This document shows positions 43,196 to 53,221 of a stretch of 64,000 nt of DNA, piece after piece (the first letter of the stretch is position 1; every line of letters starts with the position of its first letter). A model generated the notes under the pieces. The model worked only from the letters and a program-made list of their open reading frames with translations, was not told the DNA's origin and ran no database searches. This DNA comes from Thermorudis peleae (GTDB lineage: Bacteria > Chloroflexota > Chloroflexia > Thermomicrobiales > Thermomicrobiaceae). A program made the position numbers and the translations under genes. The stretch spans positions 1,364,001 through 1,428,000 of the forward strand of contig NZ_JQMP01000003.1 of NCBI RefSeq assembly GCF_000744775.1, written 5' to 3'.

Positions 43196-44195
43196 CGGTT
43201 TGACCTTTCTCGCAGGCGGCAAAGCGTGTTCCCGGTGGCAGTCGGGCGCCACGCCACCAGGCAAGCCCTGACATCGCAGCCCGGCCTTCAGGAATCACCT
43301 CGAGAAGGACGATGGGGGTGCTCCCAGTGCCAACGAGCAGTCCCGCAGCTGCCGGCCAGAGTTCCCCCGGTGCAAGTGACGGATGGTCCGCTGCCAGCGC
43401 AACGCGCAAGATGATCAGCCGGCTTTGTTCAACCTGCGTCCAGGCACGGGGCCACGGGGAGAATGCCCGAACCATCCGATCAATCTCAACGGCTGGACGC
43501 GTCCAGTTGATGCACCCATCCTCTTTCGTCAGTGGACGGGTGTAGCTTGCAAGCCGTTCATCTTGCTCACGCGGAATAAGCTTCCCTGTTACCCACGCGA
43601 CAAGCGCATCCGGAACGTGGTCTGCTGCGAATGCCGCGAGTCGATCGTGAAGGGTTCCAGCTGTGTCATCGGGCTGAATTGGAAGAACCCACTGAGCAAG
43701 AATTGGCCCTGCATCAAGCCGCTCTGTCATCAGCAGCAGCGTTATGCCTGTTTCGCTGTCGCCGTTGAGCAAAGCAGCCTGAATTGGTGTTGCACCGCGA
43801 TACCGTGGGAGCAAGGAGGGGTGAACGTTGACACACCCATGAGGTGGAAGATCAAGCACGGGTCGTGGCAAAAGGAGTCCGTAGGCTGCAACGACAGCAA
43901 GATCAGGTTGAGCAGCAGCGAGTGTCGCTTGGACGTCAGCGTGACGGAGCGTTCGGGGCTGGAAAACCGGCAGGCCCAGCGCATCGGCAAGCTGTTTTAC
44001 TGGTGGTGGCGTCATTGTTCGACCACGACCTGACGGCCGATCGGGCTGGGTAACAACAAGGACAACGCTGAAGCGCGGATCCTGTGCAAGCGCGCGCAAA
44101 ATTGGCACGGCGAAATCAGGTGTGCCGAAGAACATTGTTCGGATTGGTTGCTGTTGGTGCTCTCCCATGCTCAACTCGTCAGCATCGTCTACCAT
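43167..44195 (-). CDS. fmt: Methionyl-tRNA formyltransferase
   Basis: 342 residues, ATG after GAGAGGA. Formylates initiator Met-tRNA. N-terminal: FFGTPDFAVPILRAL, VVTQPDRPSGRGRTMTPPPVK, AAYGLLLPRPVLDLPPHGCVNVHPSLLPRYRGATPIQAALLNGD. The C-terminal OB-type domain has INWTRPAVEIDRMVRAFSPWPRAWT. def is not adjacent. It is divergent from the DUF2298 gene at 44259. Confidence 0.96.
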   Translation of the reverse strand: MVDDADELSMGEHQQQPIRTMFFGTPDFAVPILRALAQDPRFSVVLVVTQPDRPSGRGRTMTPPPVKQLADALGLPVFQPRTLRHADVQATLAAAQPDLAVVAAYGLLLPRPVLDLPPHGCVNVHPSLLPRYRGATPIQAALLNGDSETGITLLLMTERLDAGPILAQWVLPIQPDDTAGTLHDRLAAFAADHVPDALVAWVTGKLIPREQDERLASYTRPLTKEDGCINWTRPAVEIDRMVRAFSPWPRAWTQVEQSRLIILRVALAADHPSLAPGELWPAAAGLLVGTGSTPIVLLEVIPEGRAAMSGLAWWRGARLPPGTRFAACEKGQTDGSRFPRNA

Positions 44196-44258
44196 GCGCT
44201 ATCCTCTCGGAGAGTCTACCGCGCGCCGGAGGAGTTGCACCATCGAGGATCACCGGTG

Positions 44259-47200
44259 ATGAGCAAGCAGCGTCGTGAACAGGTAGGCTGGTGGCTTGCA
44301 ACGCTGGCTCTTTGTGGGCTGGCACTTGGCGTTCGCCTCTTCGGCCTCAACTGGGACGATGGCTTTCTGCTTCATCCTGATGAGCGTTTCATTCTGATGG
44401 TGGCGCATGACCGCATTCATCTGCCACACCAGTCGTGGACAGTTCTGCTTGATCCAGCGAAAAGTCCGCTGAATCCTCGGGCAGACAGCCCAGATGGGCA
44501 CCCACAGTCGTATGCCTATGGTGCCTTGCCGCTTATCCTACTCAAGGTCATGGGCTGGTTTTGGGGGACGGTTACTGGAATTCCGTCGCTATCCCTTGTG
44601 CAACTGGCTCACGTTGGCCGGTTCAGCTCAGCGCTAGTCGATACCGTAACGGTTCTGCTCACGATGCTGCTTGCCCGTCGGCTGTATGGGCAGATAGCTG
44701 GGATGCTGGCTGGACTCCTGGCTGCTCTGAGTGTTATCGCAATTCAACAAGCCCATTTCTTCGTGACCGATCCCTGGACAACCTGCTTCGTTGCCCTCAG
44801 CTTGTTTCTCGCTGTTACCTTCATCGAAAAGCCATCGTGGTGGCGCGCTGGCTTGCTCGGCATGGCATATGGGGCCGCACTGGCCTGTAAAGTCAGCGTC
44901 GCACCGTTGGTTGTCCCGATCGTCGTCGCACTCGCGTCGACCGCGCGGCGAGCCTCAAGCAATCGGTGGCAGAAATTTTTTGACTGGAGTTTTACTGCAG
45001 CGGTTGGTGCCCTGGTCATCTTTGCGCTGTTCGAGCCGTATGCGCTGCTGCGACCACGTCCCTATCTCACGGATGCCATCACCCAGTGGCGAATCGCGAC
45101 GGGCCGTATTGACGTTCCCTATACCTTGCAGTACATCGGCACGCGTCCAGTGTTCTATCAGGTCGAGCAGCTTGTCCGGTGGGGATTCGGCCCAGCGCTT
45201 GGACTTGCATCGCTGCTTGGTCTCGCTGTCGGCATATGGCGTGCCACACGCGAACGCCGCGTTGCTGAGGCCATCCTTGTCGTCTGGATCATCGTCTACA
45301 GCGCGAGCACCATGTTTGCGGAGATGAAGTTTCTCCGCTATCTGTTACCCCTCGTGCCACCGTTGCTGGTGCTAGCAAGCGGATTACCAGGATGGCTGCA
45401 GACCGTTTGGAAGCATCGCTGGGCTCCAGTCGCGATCTGGGGGATAACCGCTGCTGTGGTCGTGGTGACAGCTGGTTGGGCTGTGGCATTTCTTTCCATC
45501 TACACTGAGCCAAATACGCGGGTCGCAGCTTCTGCCTGGATCGACGCCAATATTCCAGCTGGCGCCACGCTCGGAGTTGAGCATTGGGACGATCCCCTTC
45601 CACTCCCGTTGCCTGGTCATCCATGGCCAGGTACGGCCTATCACCAGGTAACATTGACGCTTTACGATGTCCGACCGAATGATCAAGCGTTTGCCTACAT
45701 TGCACAGCAGCTACAAAACGTTGACTATATCATTCTGTCAAGTGATCGCCTGGCACGTTCCATTCCGCGCGTGCCCTGGCGCTATCCTGTCACAAGCGAA
45801 TACTATCGGCTTTTGGAGAATGGACAGCTTGGCTTTCAGCTTGTCTATGAAGGGCATGTTGTCCCGCATCTGGGGCCGCTGCAGTTTAACGACATCGATG
45901 CCGACGAGAGCTTTAGCGTCTACGACCATCCCCATGTACGGATTTACCGAAAGGTCCAGCAACTTTCAACGGCCGAACTCCAGGAGCGCTTCGCCTGGGC
46001 AATGTCTCAACCCTGGTATCCTCAGCGGACTATGCCAGATGCGTATCGCGTGCGTCTTGGCCAGCCAGCGGATACGCTTCCGGTTGCCAATGATCTTGGG
46101 TGGTCTGCACCCCTCACCCGGTTTCAACTGCTTGCGGTGCTGTGGTGGGTCATCGTTGTCTGTGGGCTCGGCTGGCTTGTTCAGCCCTTTGCCGTGCAAC
46201 TCTTCAGTACTTTTGCCGATGCTGGTTACGGCTTGGTCGTCCTGCTGAGTCTCGTGCTCGTTGGATATCTTACGTGGATTGCCGTTGCAATTGGCTGGCT
46301 TCCCTTCTCGATGCCCTGGCTCCTGCTTCCCATCGCCCTGGTTGGGCTTGGAAGTCGCGTGCTTCTACGCAGCATGCAACCTGCGCCAACGCGAACGCTT
46401 TCACCGTTACGGTGGGGCAGCCTTGCCGCCTTTTGGGGATGCTTCGGCCTGTTCTTGCTTCTGCGCGCACTCGATCCTGATCTCTGGCATCCGATCTTCG
46501 ATGGTGAGAAGCCGATGGAAATGGCCTATACCCTCGCCATCGCTCGAAGTCTCCATTTCCCACCGTATGACCCGTGGCTGGCCGATGGCACGATGAACTA
46601 CTACTACTATGGCTTTTATCTCGCCGCCTTCTTATGGAAGCTCACCGGGATTCGCCCCGAGGTTGCGTTCCAGCTGACGGTTGCCACGTTCGCCGGCATG
46701 CTCGGTGGGGCGCTCTTTAGCCTTGGGGCAACGCTCGGCCGTTGGCTCCTGTACCAGCGTCCGAACGTGGTGCGCTGGGCTGCCCTGTCCGGAGCAGTAA
46801 CCGTCTATTTGGGATTACTCAGTGGTAATCTGGACCCCCTTGCCCAGGTCGTGCAGAAACACAGCCTGACCATCGATTTCTGGCAAAGCTCTCGCGTCGT
46901 CACGAATGCGATTACCGAATTCCCGTATTTCACGTATCTCTGGGCTGATTTGCATCCGCATGCGCTTGCGCTGCCTTTCCTTGCATTGTTGCTTTGTCTT
47001 CTCGCACAACGTGTTCTTGTCGAGGCACCGATATGCCGGCTACGTCTCGACCAACTCGTACTGAGCGGTGTTGCCGCATTCACAGCTGGAACGATTATGG
47101 TAACGAATACGTGGGATTTGCCCCTTGCAACCATCCTCCTGGTGCTCTACGCTGGAGCACCCCTCCGACACGTGGCTGGCCGATGGCAGCGCTGGCTTGG

Positions 47201-48716
47201 CGCGCTTGCGGCAACAGGTTGCGAAGCTGGTGTGCTCATTGTGCTGGCGCGATGGCTGTTCCAGCCGTTCTACGCGCACTTCATTGCACCGGTCAGTGGC
47301 ATAGCGGTAACGCGTTTTGGTACACCGCCACTCCAGTATCTGGCGCATTACGGCATTGCCCTCTTAGTCTTGGTCGAGGCAGTGCTGCTTTGGCTCACCC
47401 TTCGTGAGCATGTGCCCTGGTTGACTATGATCTTCCCGGTCGTTGCAATCTTTGGAGGCGTTGCGCTGACAATTGCGGTGAGCCATTTCTGGCCCCAGTG
47501 GACCCCTGCCGTCAATGTGCCAGCCTTCCTCATCACGCTCGCCGAAGCGGCGCTCATGCCATTGTTGTTCCAACAATTGGTGGGAGAACTTCCCGCAACC
47601 TGGGAAAGTTGGCTGATTCTTGGGTTGACGAGCGTTGGTGCAGGATTGGTTGTCATCATCCGGCCGACAGCGGGCATGCTCTTTATTCCTGCACTCGGGG
47701 TGACATTCGCCATTCTGCTTCGGTTTCGCGGACAAGGGGCGGCACTGCTTGCCCTATGCGCTGCAGCTGGTGCGCTCTGGATTACGCTGCTTGCTGACCT
47801 CGTGCTTGTCCGTGACGACCTGTATAACTCTCCGTGGGAGCGCATGAACACGGTCTTCAAGTTCTACTTTGAAGCATGGCTGCTCGTGAGCGTTGCAGGC
47901 GGGGTGGCCTTTGCCTGGCTCGCGAGCCAGGTGTGGACTGAACGCTCGTTGCCGGGCGTTGCCCTGGGGGCAGTCTATCTTCCGCCGTCGTCAACAACTG
48001 ACGATACGTCCCAGACCGCTACTGAGCCTGACCGCGGTATTGCTCGCTGGTCCTTTGCGGGGGCACTCCTCGCCATTGTGCTTGGGCTCGGTTATCCTCT
48101 CTTGGGCACACCGCAGCGTCTTGCCCAGCGGATGCCAACGACGCCGTGGGGAAGCCTCGATGGGTTTGCCTGGATGAATGGCGCAGTCTTTCCAAATAGT
48201 CGGGGGGAACCGATTTCCTTGACTGGAGACTATGAAGCCATTCAGTGGCTTCGCGACCATGCACAAGGCAATCCCGTTGTCCTTGAAGCAAGCATTGGTC
48301 CCTATCGAGGAGATGGCGCACGCATCTCAGCGGCGACGGGATTGCCCGATGTCCTCGGCTGGGATCGACATGAACGCCAGCAACGGATGAGTACGGAAGT
48401 CGACGAACGAATGGTGCTGGTCCGTCAAATCTATCAGGAGACGAACCTTACGACCAAAGTGGCACTGTTACGCCGCTTTGGCGTGCACTACATCATCGTT
48501 GGCGACGTGGAACGGCACTGGCGGCTCGATCCGCCGGTGGCTGGAGCAAGCCAGCCAGAAGAGCTTTATGCCTCTGCCGCCGGAATTGACGCGTTCACGC
48601 AGCTTGAAGGTACCGTGTTACGCCGGGTCTTTGATCGTGATGGAACGATCATTTGGGAAGTCTTGCCTTTCCCCACTTTGCCTCCGGCTATAGGAGAAAC
48701 GGGTCAGCATTCATGA
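44259..48716 (+). CDS. GT-C (PMT-like) and DUF2298 (YYY) fused membrane protein
   Basis: 1485 residues with more than 20 predicted membrane helices. The N-terminal half (about 1-600) resembles PMT_2/GT39 glycosyltransferases: a first helix, then LHPDERF near residue 42 (acidic first-loop residues), repeated helices, and a periplasmic region. The C-terminal half carries the DUF2298 hallmarks: GEKPMEMAYT, DPWLADGTMNYYYYGFYL, a D-L-HPH motif and WERMNTVFKFYFEAWLLV. It probably transfers sugars from lipid carriers to surface molecules; the substrate is unknown. GAGGAT precedes the ATG. The next gene starts at its stop (ATGA) and is like its own C-terminal half. Confidence 0.85.
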   Translation: MSKQRREQVGWWLATLALCGLALGVRLFGLNWDDGFLLHPDERFILMVAHDRIHLPHQSWTVLLDPAKSPLNPRADSPDGHPQSYAYGALPLILLKVMGWFWGTVTGIPSLSLVQLAHVGRFSSALVDTVTVLLTMLLARRLYGQIAGMLAGLLAALSVIAIQQAHFFVTDPWTTCFVALSLFLAVTFIEKPSWWRAGLLGMAYGAALACKVSVAPLVVPIVVALASTARRASSNRWQKFFDWSFTAAVGALVIFALFEPYALLRPRPYLTDAITQWRIATGRIDVPYTLQYIGTRPVFYQVEQLVRWGFGPALGLASLLGLAVGIWRATRERRVAEAILVVWIIVYSASTMFAEMKFLRYLLPLVPPLLVLASGLPGWLQTVWKHRWAPVAIWGITAAVVVVTAGWAVAFLSIYTEPNTRVAASAWIDANIPAGATLGVEHWDDPLPLPLPGHPWPGTAYHQVTLTLYDVRPNDQAFAYIAQQLQNVDYIILSSDRLARSIPRVPWRYPVTSEYYRLLENGQLGFQLVYEGHVVPHLGPLQFNDIDADESFSVYDHPHVRIYRKVQQLSTAELQERFAWAMSQPWYPQRTMPDAYRVRLGQPADTLPVANDLGWSAPLTRFQLLAVLWWVIVVCGLGWLVQPFAVQLFSTFADAGYGLVVLLSLVLVGYLTWIAVAIGWLPFSMPWLLLPIALVGLGSRVLLRSMQPAPTRTLSPLRWGSLAAFWGCFGLFLLLRALDPDLWHPIFDGEKPMEMAYTLAIARSLHFPPYDPWLADGTMNYYYYGFYLAAFLWKLTGIRPEVAFQLTVATFAGMLGGALFSLGATLGRWLLYQRPNVVRWAALSGAVTVYLGLLSGNLDPLAQVVQKHSLTIDFWQSSRVVTNAITEFPYFTYLWADLHPHALALPFLALLLCLLAQRVLVEAPICRLRLDQLVLSGVAAFTAGTIMVTNTWDLPLATILLVLYAGAPLRHVAGRWQRWLGALAATGCEAGVLIVLARWLFQPFYAHFIAPVSGIAVTRFGTPPLQYLAHYGIALLVLVEAVLLWLTLREHVPWLTMIFPVVAIFGGVALTIAVSHFWPQWTPAVNVPAFLITLAEAALMPLLFQQLVGELPATWESWLILGLTSVGAGLVVIIRPTAGMLFIPALGVTFAILLRFRGQGAALLALCAAAGALWITLLADLVLVRDDLYNSPWERMNTVFKFYFEAWLLVSVAGGVAFAWLASQVWTERSLPGVALGAVYLPPSSTTDDTSQTATEPDRGIARWSFAGALLAIVLGLGYPLLGTPQRLAQRMPTTPWGSLDGFAWMNGAVFPNSRGEPISLTGDYEAIQWLRDHAQGNPVVLEASIGPYRGDGARISAATGLPDVLGWDRHERQQRMSTEVDERMVLVRQIYQETNLTTKVALLRRFGVHYIIVGDVERHWRLDPPVAGASQPEELYASAAGIDAFTQLEGTVLRRVFDRDGTIIWEVLPFPTLPPAIGETGQHS

Positions 48717-51037
48717 CGGTCATACTCTGGTATCTCGTGCTGTTGGCGTTGGGATGGGCAGCCTACCCACTGACTGCACGCGCGTTGTCCCGCTTACCTG
48801 ATGCTGGACTCGGTCTGCTGCGCATCGTTGGGCTGGTCGTCATGCTTGGACCAGTGTGGTGGCTTACCAGCTTCTTCCCCATCCCTTTCAAGCCAGTGAC
48901 ACTATGGGTGGCGCTCGGCGGTGTTGCCGCCCTCTGTTGGGGACTGGAATTGTTCCGCCCCGTTGCGCGCCTGATTTTGCGGTCACAGTGGCGCCGGGCA
49001 TTGCTCTACGAAGCATTGACATTGCTCGGATTCCTGGCCTATCTCGGCTTCCGCGGCTTTCAGCCGGACATCGCCTATACCGAAAAGCCGATGGATTTGG
49101 CTTTCTTGGCCAGTGCCATCCGGACCAATCATTTACCATTGCCTGACCCCTGGTTTGCTGGACAGCCAGCAAATTACTACACGTTTGGCTATATCATGAT
49201 GGGCGCCCTCGCTAAGCTGGCTGGTGCGCCGCCGGGCATTGCCTTTGTGCTCGCGCTTGCGACACTCTTTGCCCTTTGCCTCGTTGCAAGTGTGAGTGTC
49301 GGGGCGAATCTCGCTCGTTTCCTTGCTGGTCCATCCTCATCCGCGTGGCCGGTCTGGTTGGGTGGAGCGTTCAGTTGCCTCTTTCTCTTATTTCTCGGCA
49401 ACCTCGTTACGCCATGGCGATTGCTGACACGTCCGCACCAGACGCTGTCACAGTCGTGGTGGGAGGGGATCGGGTGGAACGCTTCTCGCGTAATCATTGA
49501 TACGGGGTTTCCGTTTGGCAATCAGCCCCACCAGACGATTAACGAATTTCCTGCCTTCTCGTTCGTTCTCGGTGACCTTCACCCTCACCTGCTTGATCTG
49601 CCGTTCTTCTTGCTGGTGATCGGCCTTGCCGTAGCGCTTGTTCAAGGTTATGAGCAACCATGGGCACTCGGCCTGGCGGCGGGCACGCTCGGCTTGCTCG
49701 ACGCCACGAATTCCTGGGACATGCCAACCGGCCTTGCGCTCCTCGCTGTTTCTGCTCTGCTGGCCCCGCGTACTGCCGGCTGGGTCTACCGAGCGCTTGC
49801 CTATGCCACCACGGTTGCAGGGCTCGCCCTCGCAGCGTTGCCATTCACGCGTCTCTATATTCCGTCATTTGGCGCTGATCCATCTGTGCTTCCACCAGCG
49901 CTTGCACAGTTTCCCATTCTTGGCACCATCATCCGAACGTTTGGGATCGTTATCTGGAATCGCAGTAGTGCAAGTAGCCTTGTACTTGTGCATGGGTTCT
50001 TTCTCCTCCTCGGCTGGGGCTGGACCATCGTCGCGTTCCGCGGGTTGCCGGAGCGACTGCGACCCTCGCCGTTCCTGGCAGCGATCATCGCGGGAGTGGT
50101 TGCAGTACTGAGCTTTGCGACGCATTTCCCCGCGTTGTTCCTCTTCGGACTTCCAGCTGTTGTGCTTGCATTGAGTGCCTGGATTGGTGATTGGCAGCCT
50201 GCAACGCGCTTCGTTCTCGGTGCGCTCGCCCTTGCGTGGGGGCTGATTATCGCTGTCGAGTTGGTCTATCTTCAGGACGTCTTTGGCGATCGCATGAACA
50301 CGGTCTTCAAAGTGTATTTCCAGGTCTGGGCGATCCACGCGCTCATTCTTGGCGGCAGCTTGCCTGCACTTCTGACGCATCTCGGACAGATTCGACGCTG
50401 GCTTGTCCCGGCTTCACGTGCTGCTGTCGTTGTTGGCTGCCTTGCGACCTTGACGTATCTTCCGCTGTCAGCATGGAAATGGACAAATGGCTTTGAGCGC
50501 TGGCAGGGGATTGATGGGTTAGCCTATATCCAACGCTTTTCGCCATCAGAGGCCAAGGCGATCAACTGGCTTGCTCGAACAGCGCCGACGAATGCCACCG
50601 TACTTGAACTGCCCGGTTGCTCGTATGGTGTAACGAATGGCTTACCCCAGAATCGTGTCTCAATGGCCACTGGTATTCCAACGGTCGCTGGTTGGTTTGG
50701 GCACGAATATCAGTGGCGACGGGGCAGTCCGGCGCAGCTTCAAGAATTGAGCCAACGCCGTCAACTGGCAACGGCAGTGTATACCATGCCAAGTATGCAG
50801 TCGGTAACCGCACTGCTTCGCCGCGTTCCCGTCACGTATATCTACATTGGCACACTTGAGCGCGTGGGGCTTGGCCCAGGCTGTCCAATCGATGGCACCG
50901 TCCAGCCAGCGGCACTCGAGCAAACCTTGCAGCAAGCAGGCTGGCAACGTGTTTTTGCCGATGGCGACGTCGCAATCTATCAGCGTCTTCCGCACGAGAG
51001 TATCGTTGACGATGAGCGGGGAAGCATGTTAGCATAA
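48713..51037 (+). CDS. DUF2298 (YYY) membrane protein
   Basis: 774 residues with many helices. Starts LWYLVLLALGWAAYPLTARAL, the usual DUF2298 N-terminus. It has EKPMDLAFL, DPWFAGQPANYYTFGYIMMGAL, LGDLHPHLLDLPF, and DRMNTVFKVYFQVWAIH, each paralleled in the C-terminal half of the upstream protein. It ends with a soluble domain of about 170 residues (from WLART near residue 625). The four-base overlap with gene 44259 suggests a complex or sequential pathway. Glycosyltransferase-like, substrate unknown. Confidence 0.88.
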   Translation: MTVILWYLVLLALGWAAYPLTARALSRLPDAGLGLLRIVGLVVMLGPVWWLTSFFPIPFKPVTLWVALGGVAALCWGLELFRPVARLILRSQWRRALLYEALTLLGFLAYLGFRGFQPDIAYTEKPMDLAFLASAIRTNHLPLPDPWFAGQPANYYTFGYIMMGALAKLAGAPPGIAFVLALATLFALCLVASVSVGANLARFLAGPSSSAWPVWLGGAFSCLFLLFLGNLVTPWRLLTRPHQTLSQSWWEGIGWNASRVIIDTGFPFGNQPHQTINEFPAFSFVLGDLHPHLLDLPFFLLVIGLAVALVQGYEQPWALGLAAGTLGLLDATNSWDMPTGLALLAVSALLAPRTAGWVYRALAYATTVAGLALAALPFTRLYIPSFGADPSVLPPALAQFPILGTIIRTFGIVIWNRSSASSLVLVHGFFLLLGWGWTIVAFRGLPERLRPSPFLAAIIAGVVAVLSFATHFPALFLFGLPAVVLALSAWIGDWQPATRFVLGALALAWGLIIAVELVYLQDVFGDRMNTVFKVYFQVWAIHALILGGSLPALLTHLGQIRRWLVPASRAAVVVGCLATLTYLPLSAWKWTNGFERWQGIDGLAYIQRFSPSEAKAINWLARTAPTNATVLELPGCSYGVTNGLPQNRVSMATGIPTVAGWFGHEYQWRRGSPAQLQELSQRRQLATAVYTMPSMQSVTALLRRVPVTYIYIGTLERVGLGPGCPIDGTVQPAALEQTLQQAGWQRVFADGDVAIYQRLPHESIVDDERGSMLA

Positions 51038-51046
51038 GAACGCTAT

Positions 51047-51063
51047 GCCAGGAAAGTCCTGGC
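51047..51063 (+). terminator. Hairpin between DUF2298 gene and infC
   Basis: A seven-base-pair stem (GCCAGGA/TCCTGGC) with a three-base loop, then TGTTTT: intrinsic-terminator form. It could end the membrane-protein transcript or act as an attenuator in the infC leader. A second stem (TCGCGT/ACGCGA, 51069-51089) lies between it and the infC ribosome site. Confidence 0.55.
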
Positions 51064-51103
51064 TGTTTTCGCGTGAGGTAGGGACGCGAAGAAGGGGGAT
51101 TCC

Positions 51104-51667
51104 ATCAGTACGTCGCGCCCGCTACGGGTTAACGAACGGATCCGTGTACCCGAGGTTCGCCTGATTGACGAGAATGGTACAAACCTCGGTGTTGTCCGAA
51201 CAAATGAAGCGCTCCGGATTGCGCGTGAGCGCGGTCTTGACCTCGTCGAAGTGCAGCCAAACGCTGTTCCGCCGGTCTGCCGGATCATGGACTATGGAAA
51301 GTACCGGTATGAGGAAAGCCGGCGGGAGCGAGAGGCCAGAAAGCGGCAGAAAGTTATTGAAGTGAAGGAAATCCGCCTGCGACCACGTATCGATGACCAC
51401 GATCTACAGACGAAGCTGCGGCAGGCACAGGGTTTCCTTGCTGACGGTGCAAAGGTGCGCTTCACCGTCATGTTCCGTGGGCGTGAGATCGCCCATCAGG
51501 AACTGGGTGAAAAACTCCTCCAGCGAGTTGTTGAAGCCATGACGGGACATGCCGTCATTGAGCAGCCGCCTCACCTTGAGGGGCGAAACCTGATCTTGGT
51601 GGTTGCGCCTCACGGGAGTGTCGGTCAGGCGGTAGAACGACCAGCGACAACGACAGAGAAAGGATAG
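51104..51667 (+). CDS. infC: Translation initiation factor IF-3 (ATC start)
   Basis: 187 residues. Both IF-3 domains are complete: N-terminal RVNERIRVPEVRLIDENGTNLGVV...ARERGLDLVEV, and C-terminal KEIRLRPRIDDHDLQTKLRQAQGFLADGAKVRFTVMFRGREIAH. The frame is open back to a stop at 51074. The only start consistent with the N-terminal domain and ribosome site (GAAGGGGG, five bases ahead) is ATC at 51104; the first ATG (51251) would remove the N-domain. infC in other bacteria uses AUU or AUC so that IF-3 limits its own synthesis; the same is inferred here. rpmI and rplT follow. Confidence 0.92.
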   Translation: MSTSRPLRVNERIRVPEVRLIDENGTNLGVVRTNEALRIARERGLDLVEVQPNAVPPVCRIMDYGKYRYEESRREREARKRQKVIEVKEIRLRPRIDDHDLQTKLRQAQGFLADGAKVRFTVMFRGREIAHQELGEKLLQRVVEAMTGHAVIEQPPHLEGRNLILVVAPHGSVGQAVERPATTTEKG

Positions 51668-51672
51668 AGCCC

Positions 51673-51873
51673 GTGCCAAAGATGAAGACGAAGAAAGCTG
51701 CGGCGAAGCGGTTTAAGATAACCGCAGGTGGCAAAGTCTTGCGTATGCGTGGGTGGCGCGGCCATAACCGGCTGAAGAAGAGTGATCGTGTGCGTCGATC
51801 ATACGACCGCATGCTTCCAGTATCACCATCAGATGTGCATCGGGTGAAGCGCTTGCTGCCCTACGCGTTCTAA
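51673..51873 (+). CDS. rpmI: 50S ribosomal protein L35
   Basis: 66 residues from a GTG start after [31 protein letters not shown] and the Arg/Lys-rich end match L35. Standard infC-rpmI-rplT order; 5 bases after infC. Confidence 0.97.
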   Translation: MPKMKTKKAAAKRFKITAGGKVLRMRGWRGHNRLKKSDRVRRSYDRMLPVSPSDVHRVKRLLPYAF

Positions 51874-51916
51874 GCGGTTCTCGTCATGTGATACAAGCGG
51901 GAGTGGAGCAGAAACA

Positions 51917-52285
51917 ATGGTGCGGGTCAAACGTGGAGTAACAAAGCGCCGTCGCCATAAGAAGATTCTTGAGATGGCGAAGGGCTATCAGCTCGGACGA
52001 AGTACGCTCTATCGCCAAGCGAATGAGGCGGTACTCAAGGCCCTTCGATATCAGTATCGTGACCGCCGTAACCGTAAGCGAGACTTCCGGCGCCTGTGGA
52101 TCATTCGGATCAACGCGGCGGCTCGGCAACACGGCTTGCGCTACAGTACATTCATCAACGGTCTCAAGCTTGCCGGCATTGAAGTCAACCGCAAGATGCT
52201 CGCTGATCTTGCGGTGAATGACACCGCCGCGTTCGCGGAGCTTGTTGCTACTGCGAAGAACGCCCTGGCTGAGCGTGCAGCGTGA
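51917..52285 (+). CDS. rplT: 50S ribosomal protein L20
   Basis: 122 residues. [32 protein letters not shown], then [38 protein letters not shown], is diagnostic of L20, which binds 23S rRNA early in assembly and in some bacteria represses this operon. A GGGAGTGGAGCAG region precedes the ATG. The SpoU methyltransferase gene overlaps the end by 11 bases. Confidence 0.98.
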   Translation: MVRVKRGVTKRRRHKKILEMAKGYQLGRSTLYRQANEAVLKALRYQYRDRRNRKRDFRRLWIIRINAAARQHGLRYSTFINGLKLAGIEVNRKMLADLAVNDTAAFAELVATAKNALAERAA

Positions 52286-53072
52286 ACGCATCACGAGTCC
52301 AGCCAATCCAGTAGTACGCTATGCCCGCTCACTGCTACGCCCTCGGATGCGAGACCGTGAGCGGGCATTCCTTGTTGAAGGACCACGCATTATCTATGAT
52401 GCGCTCGCTGCGGGTATTGCCCCCCGCGTCCTTTTCTACGTTCCCGAACGGCTTAGCTTACCTGAGCAATCACTCATCGACGAAGCTGCACGTCACGGAA
52501 CGCGTGTCATTGCCGTTGCCCCACCAATCCTCTCCTTGATAACGGATACCGTCACTCCACAGGGCATGGTTGCAATCTTCCCGCTGCCGGACTTGCCCCT
52601 CGCAATCCCCAAAGACCAATCAGCACTCTTCCTCGTCCTTGATCGGATTCAGGATCCAGGCAACGTTGGCACCATCCTCCGTACAGCGCTCGGTGCCGGC
52701 GTTCACGCGGTCTTCTTGACTGAAGGAACCGCCGATCCATTCGCACCGAAGGTTGTCCGTGCTGCCGCAGGAGCACACTTTCGCTTGCCGATCTTGCCAC
52801 TTGACCCTGCCCATCCCGATCCTCGCATACTCCGCTGTGCCCAGCGGCTTGCCGCCGAAGTGAAGAGTTCCCACTCCTATGATGCGATCGACTGGACACG
52901 CGATACGGTGCTTGTTCTCGGCAGTGAGGCGCACGGTATCTCGTCAGCCCTCCGACCACTCTTAACGGGATCAGTGGCGATTCCACTTGCTGGCGGACTC
53001 GAATCGCTCAATGTCGCGATTGCGGGAGCGATTCTGCTGTTTGAAGCTGCACGGCAGCGGCGGCGCCGCTAG
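52275..53072 (+). CDS. SpoU/TrmH-family RNA 2'-O-methyltransferase
   Basis: 265 residues from GTG 52275. An N-terminal substrate-binding domain ([39 protein letters not shown]) precedes the knotted SPOUT domain: [22 protein letters not shown] (motif 1), [10 protein letters not shown] (motif 2) and [18 protein letters not shown] (motif 3). Such proteins methylate rRNA or tRNA riboses (TsnR/RlmB-like); the nucleotide target is not fixed. Coupled to rplT, common for this gene. Confidence 0.93.
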   Translation: MQRERITSPANPVVRYARSLLRPRMRDRERAFLVEGPRIIYDALAAGIAPRVLFYVPERLSLPEQSLIDEAARHGTRVIAVAPPILSLITDTVTPQGMVAIFPLPDLPLAIPKDQSALFLVLDRIQDPGNVGTILRTALGAGVHAVFLTEGTADPFAPKVVRAAAGAHFRLPILPLDPAHPDPRILRCAQRLAAEVKSSHSYDAIDWTRDTVLVLGSEAHGISSALRPLLTGSVAIPLAGGLESLNVAIAGAILLFEAARQRRRR

Positions 53073-53138
53073 CGGGATGCCATCAGCAGTCAGTTTTGCT
53101 TGAATTAACGCTGAAGAAAAGCGTTCGGTGCTTGGGAC

Positions 53139-53166
53139 TTGAGAAATCTCAGATTTGCGCTATAGT
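53139..53166 (+). promoter_or_regulatory. Promoter of the HU gene
   Basis: TTGAGA (53139-53144), 16 bases, TATAGT (53161-53166). TGAGA-AA-TCTCA around the -35 is a short palindrome that could bind a regulator. Predicted start is near 53173, about 49 bases before the HU ATG. Confidence 0.55.
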
Positions 53167-53221
53167 AAGAGTGATCTTCGAGCCTGACCGGACAGGATGA
53201 AGGAAGGGAAAGGGGGTAGCT

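Noticed and set aside
51251-51667. Short infC starting at the first ATG
   Set aside because: It would delete the whole N-terminal domain of IF-3, which is encoded intact just upstream.
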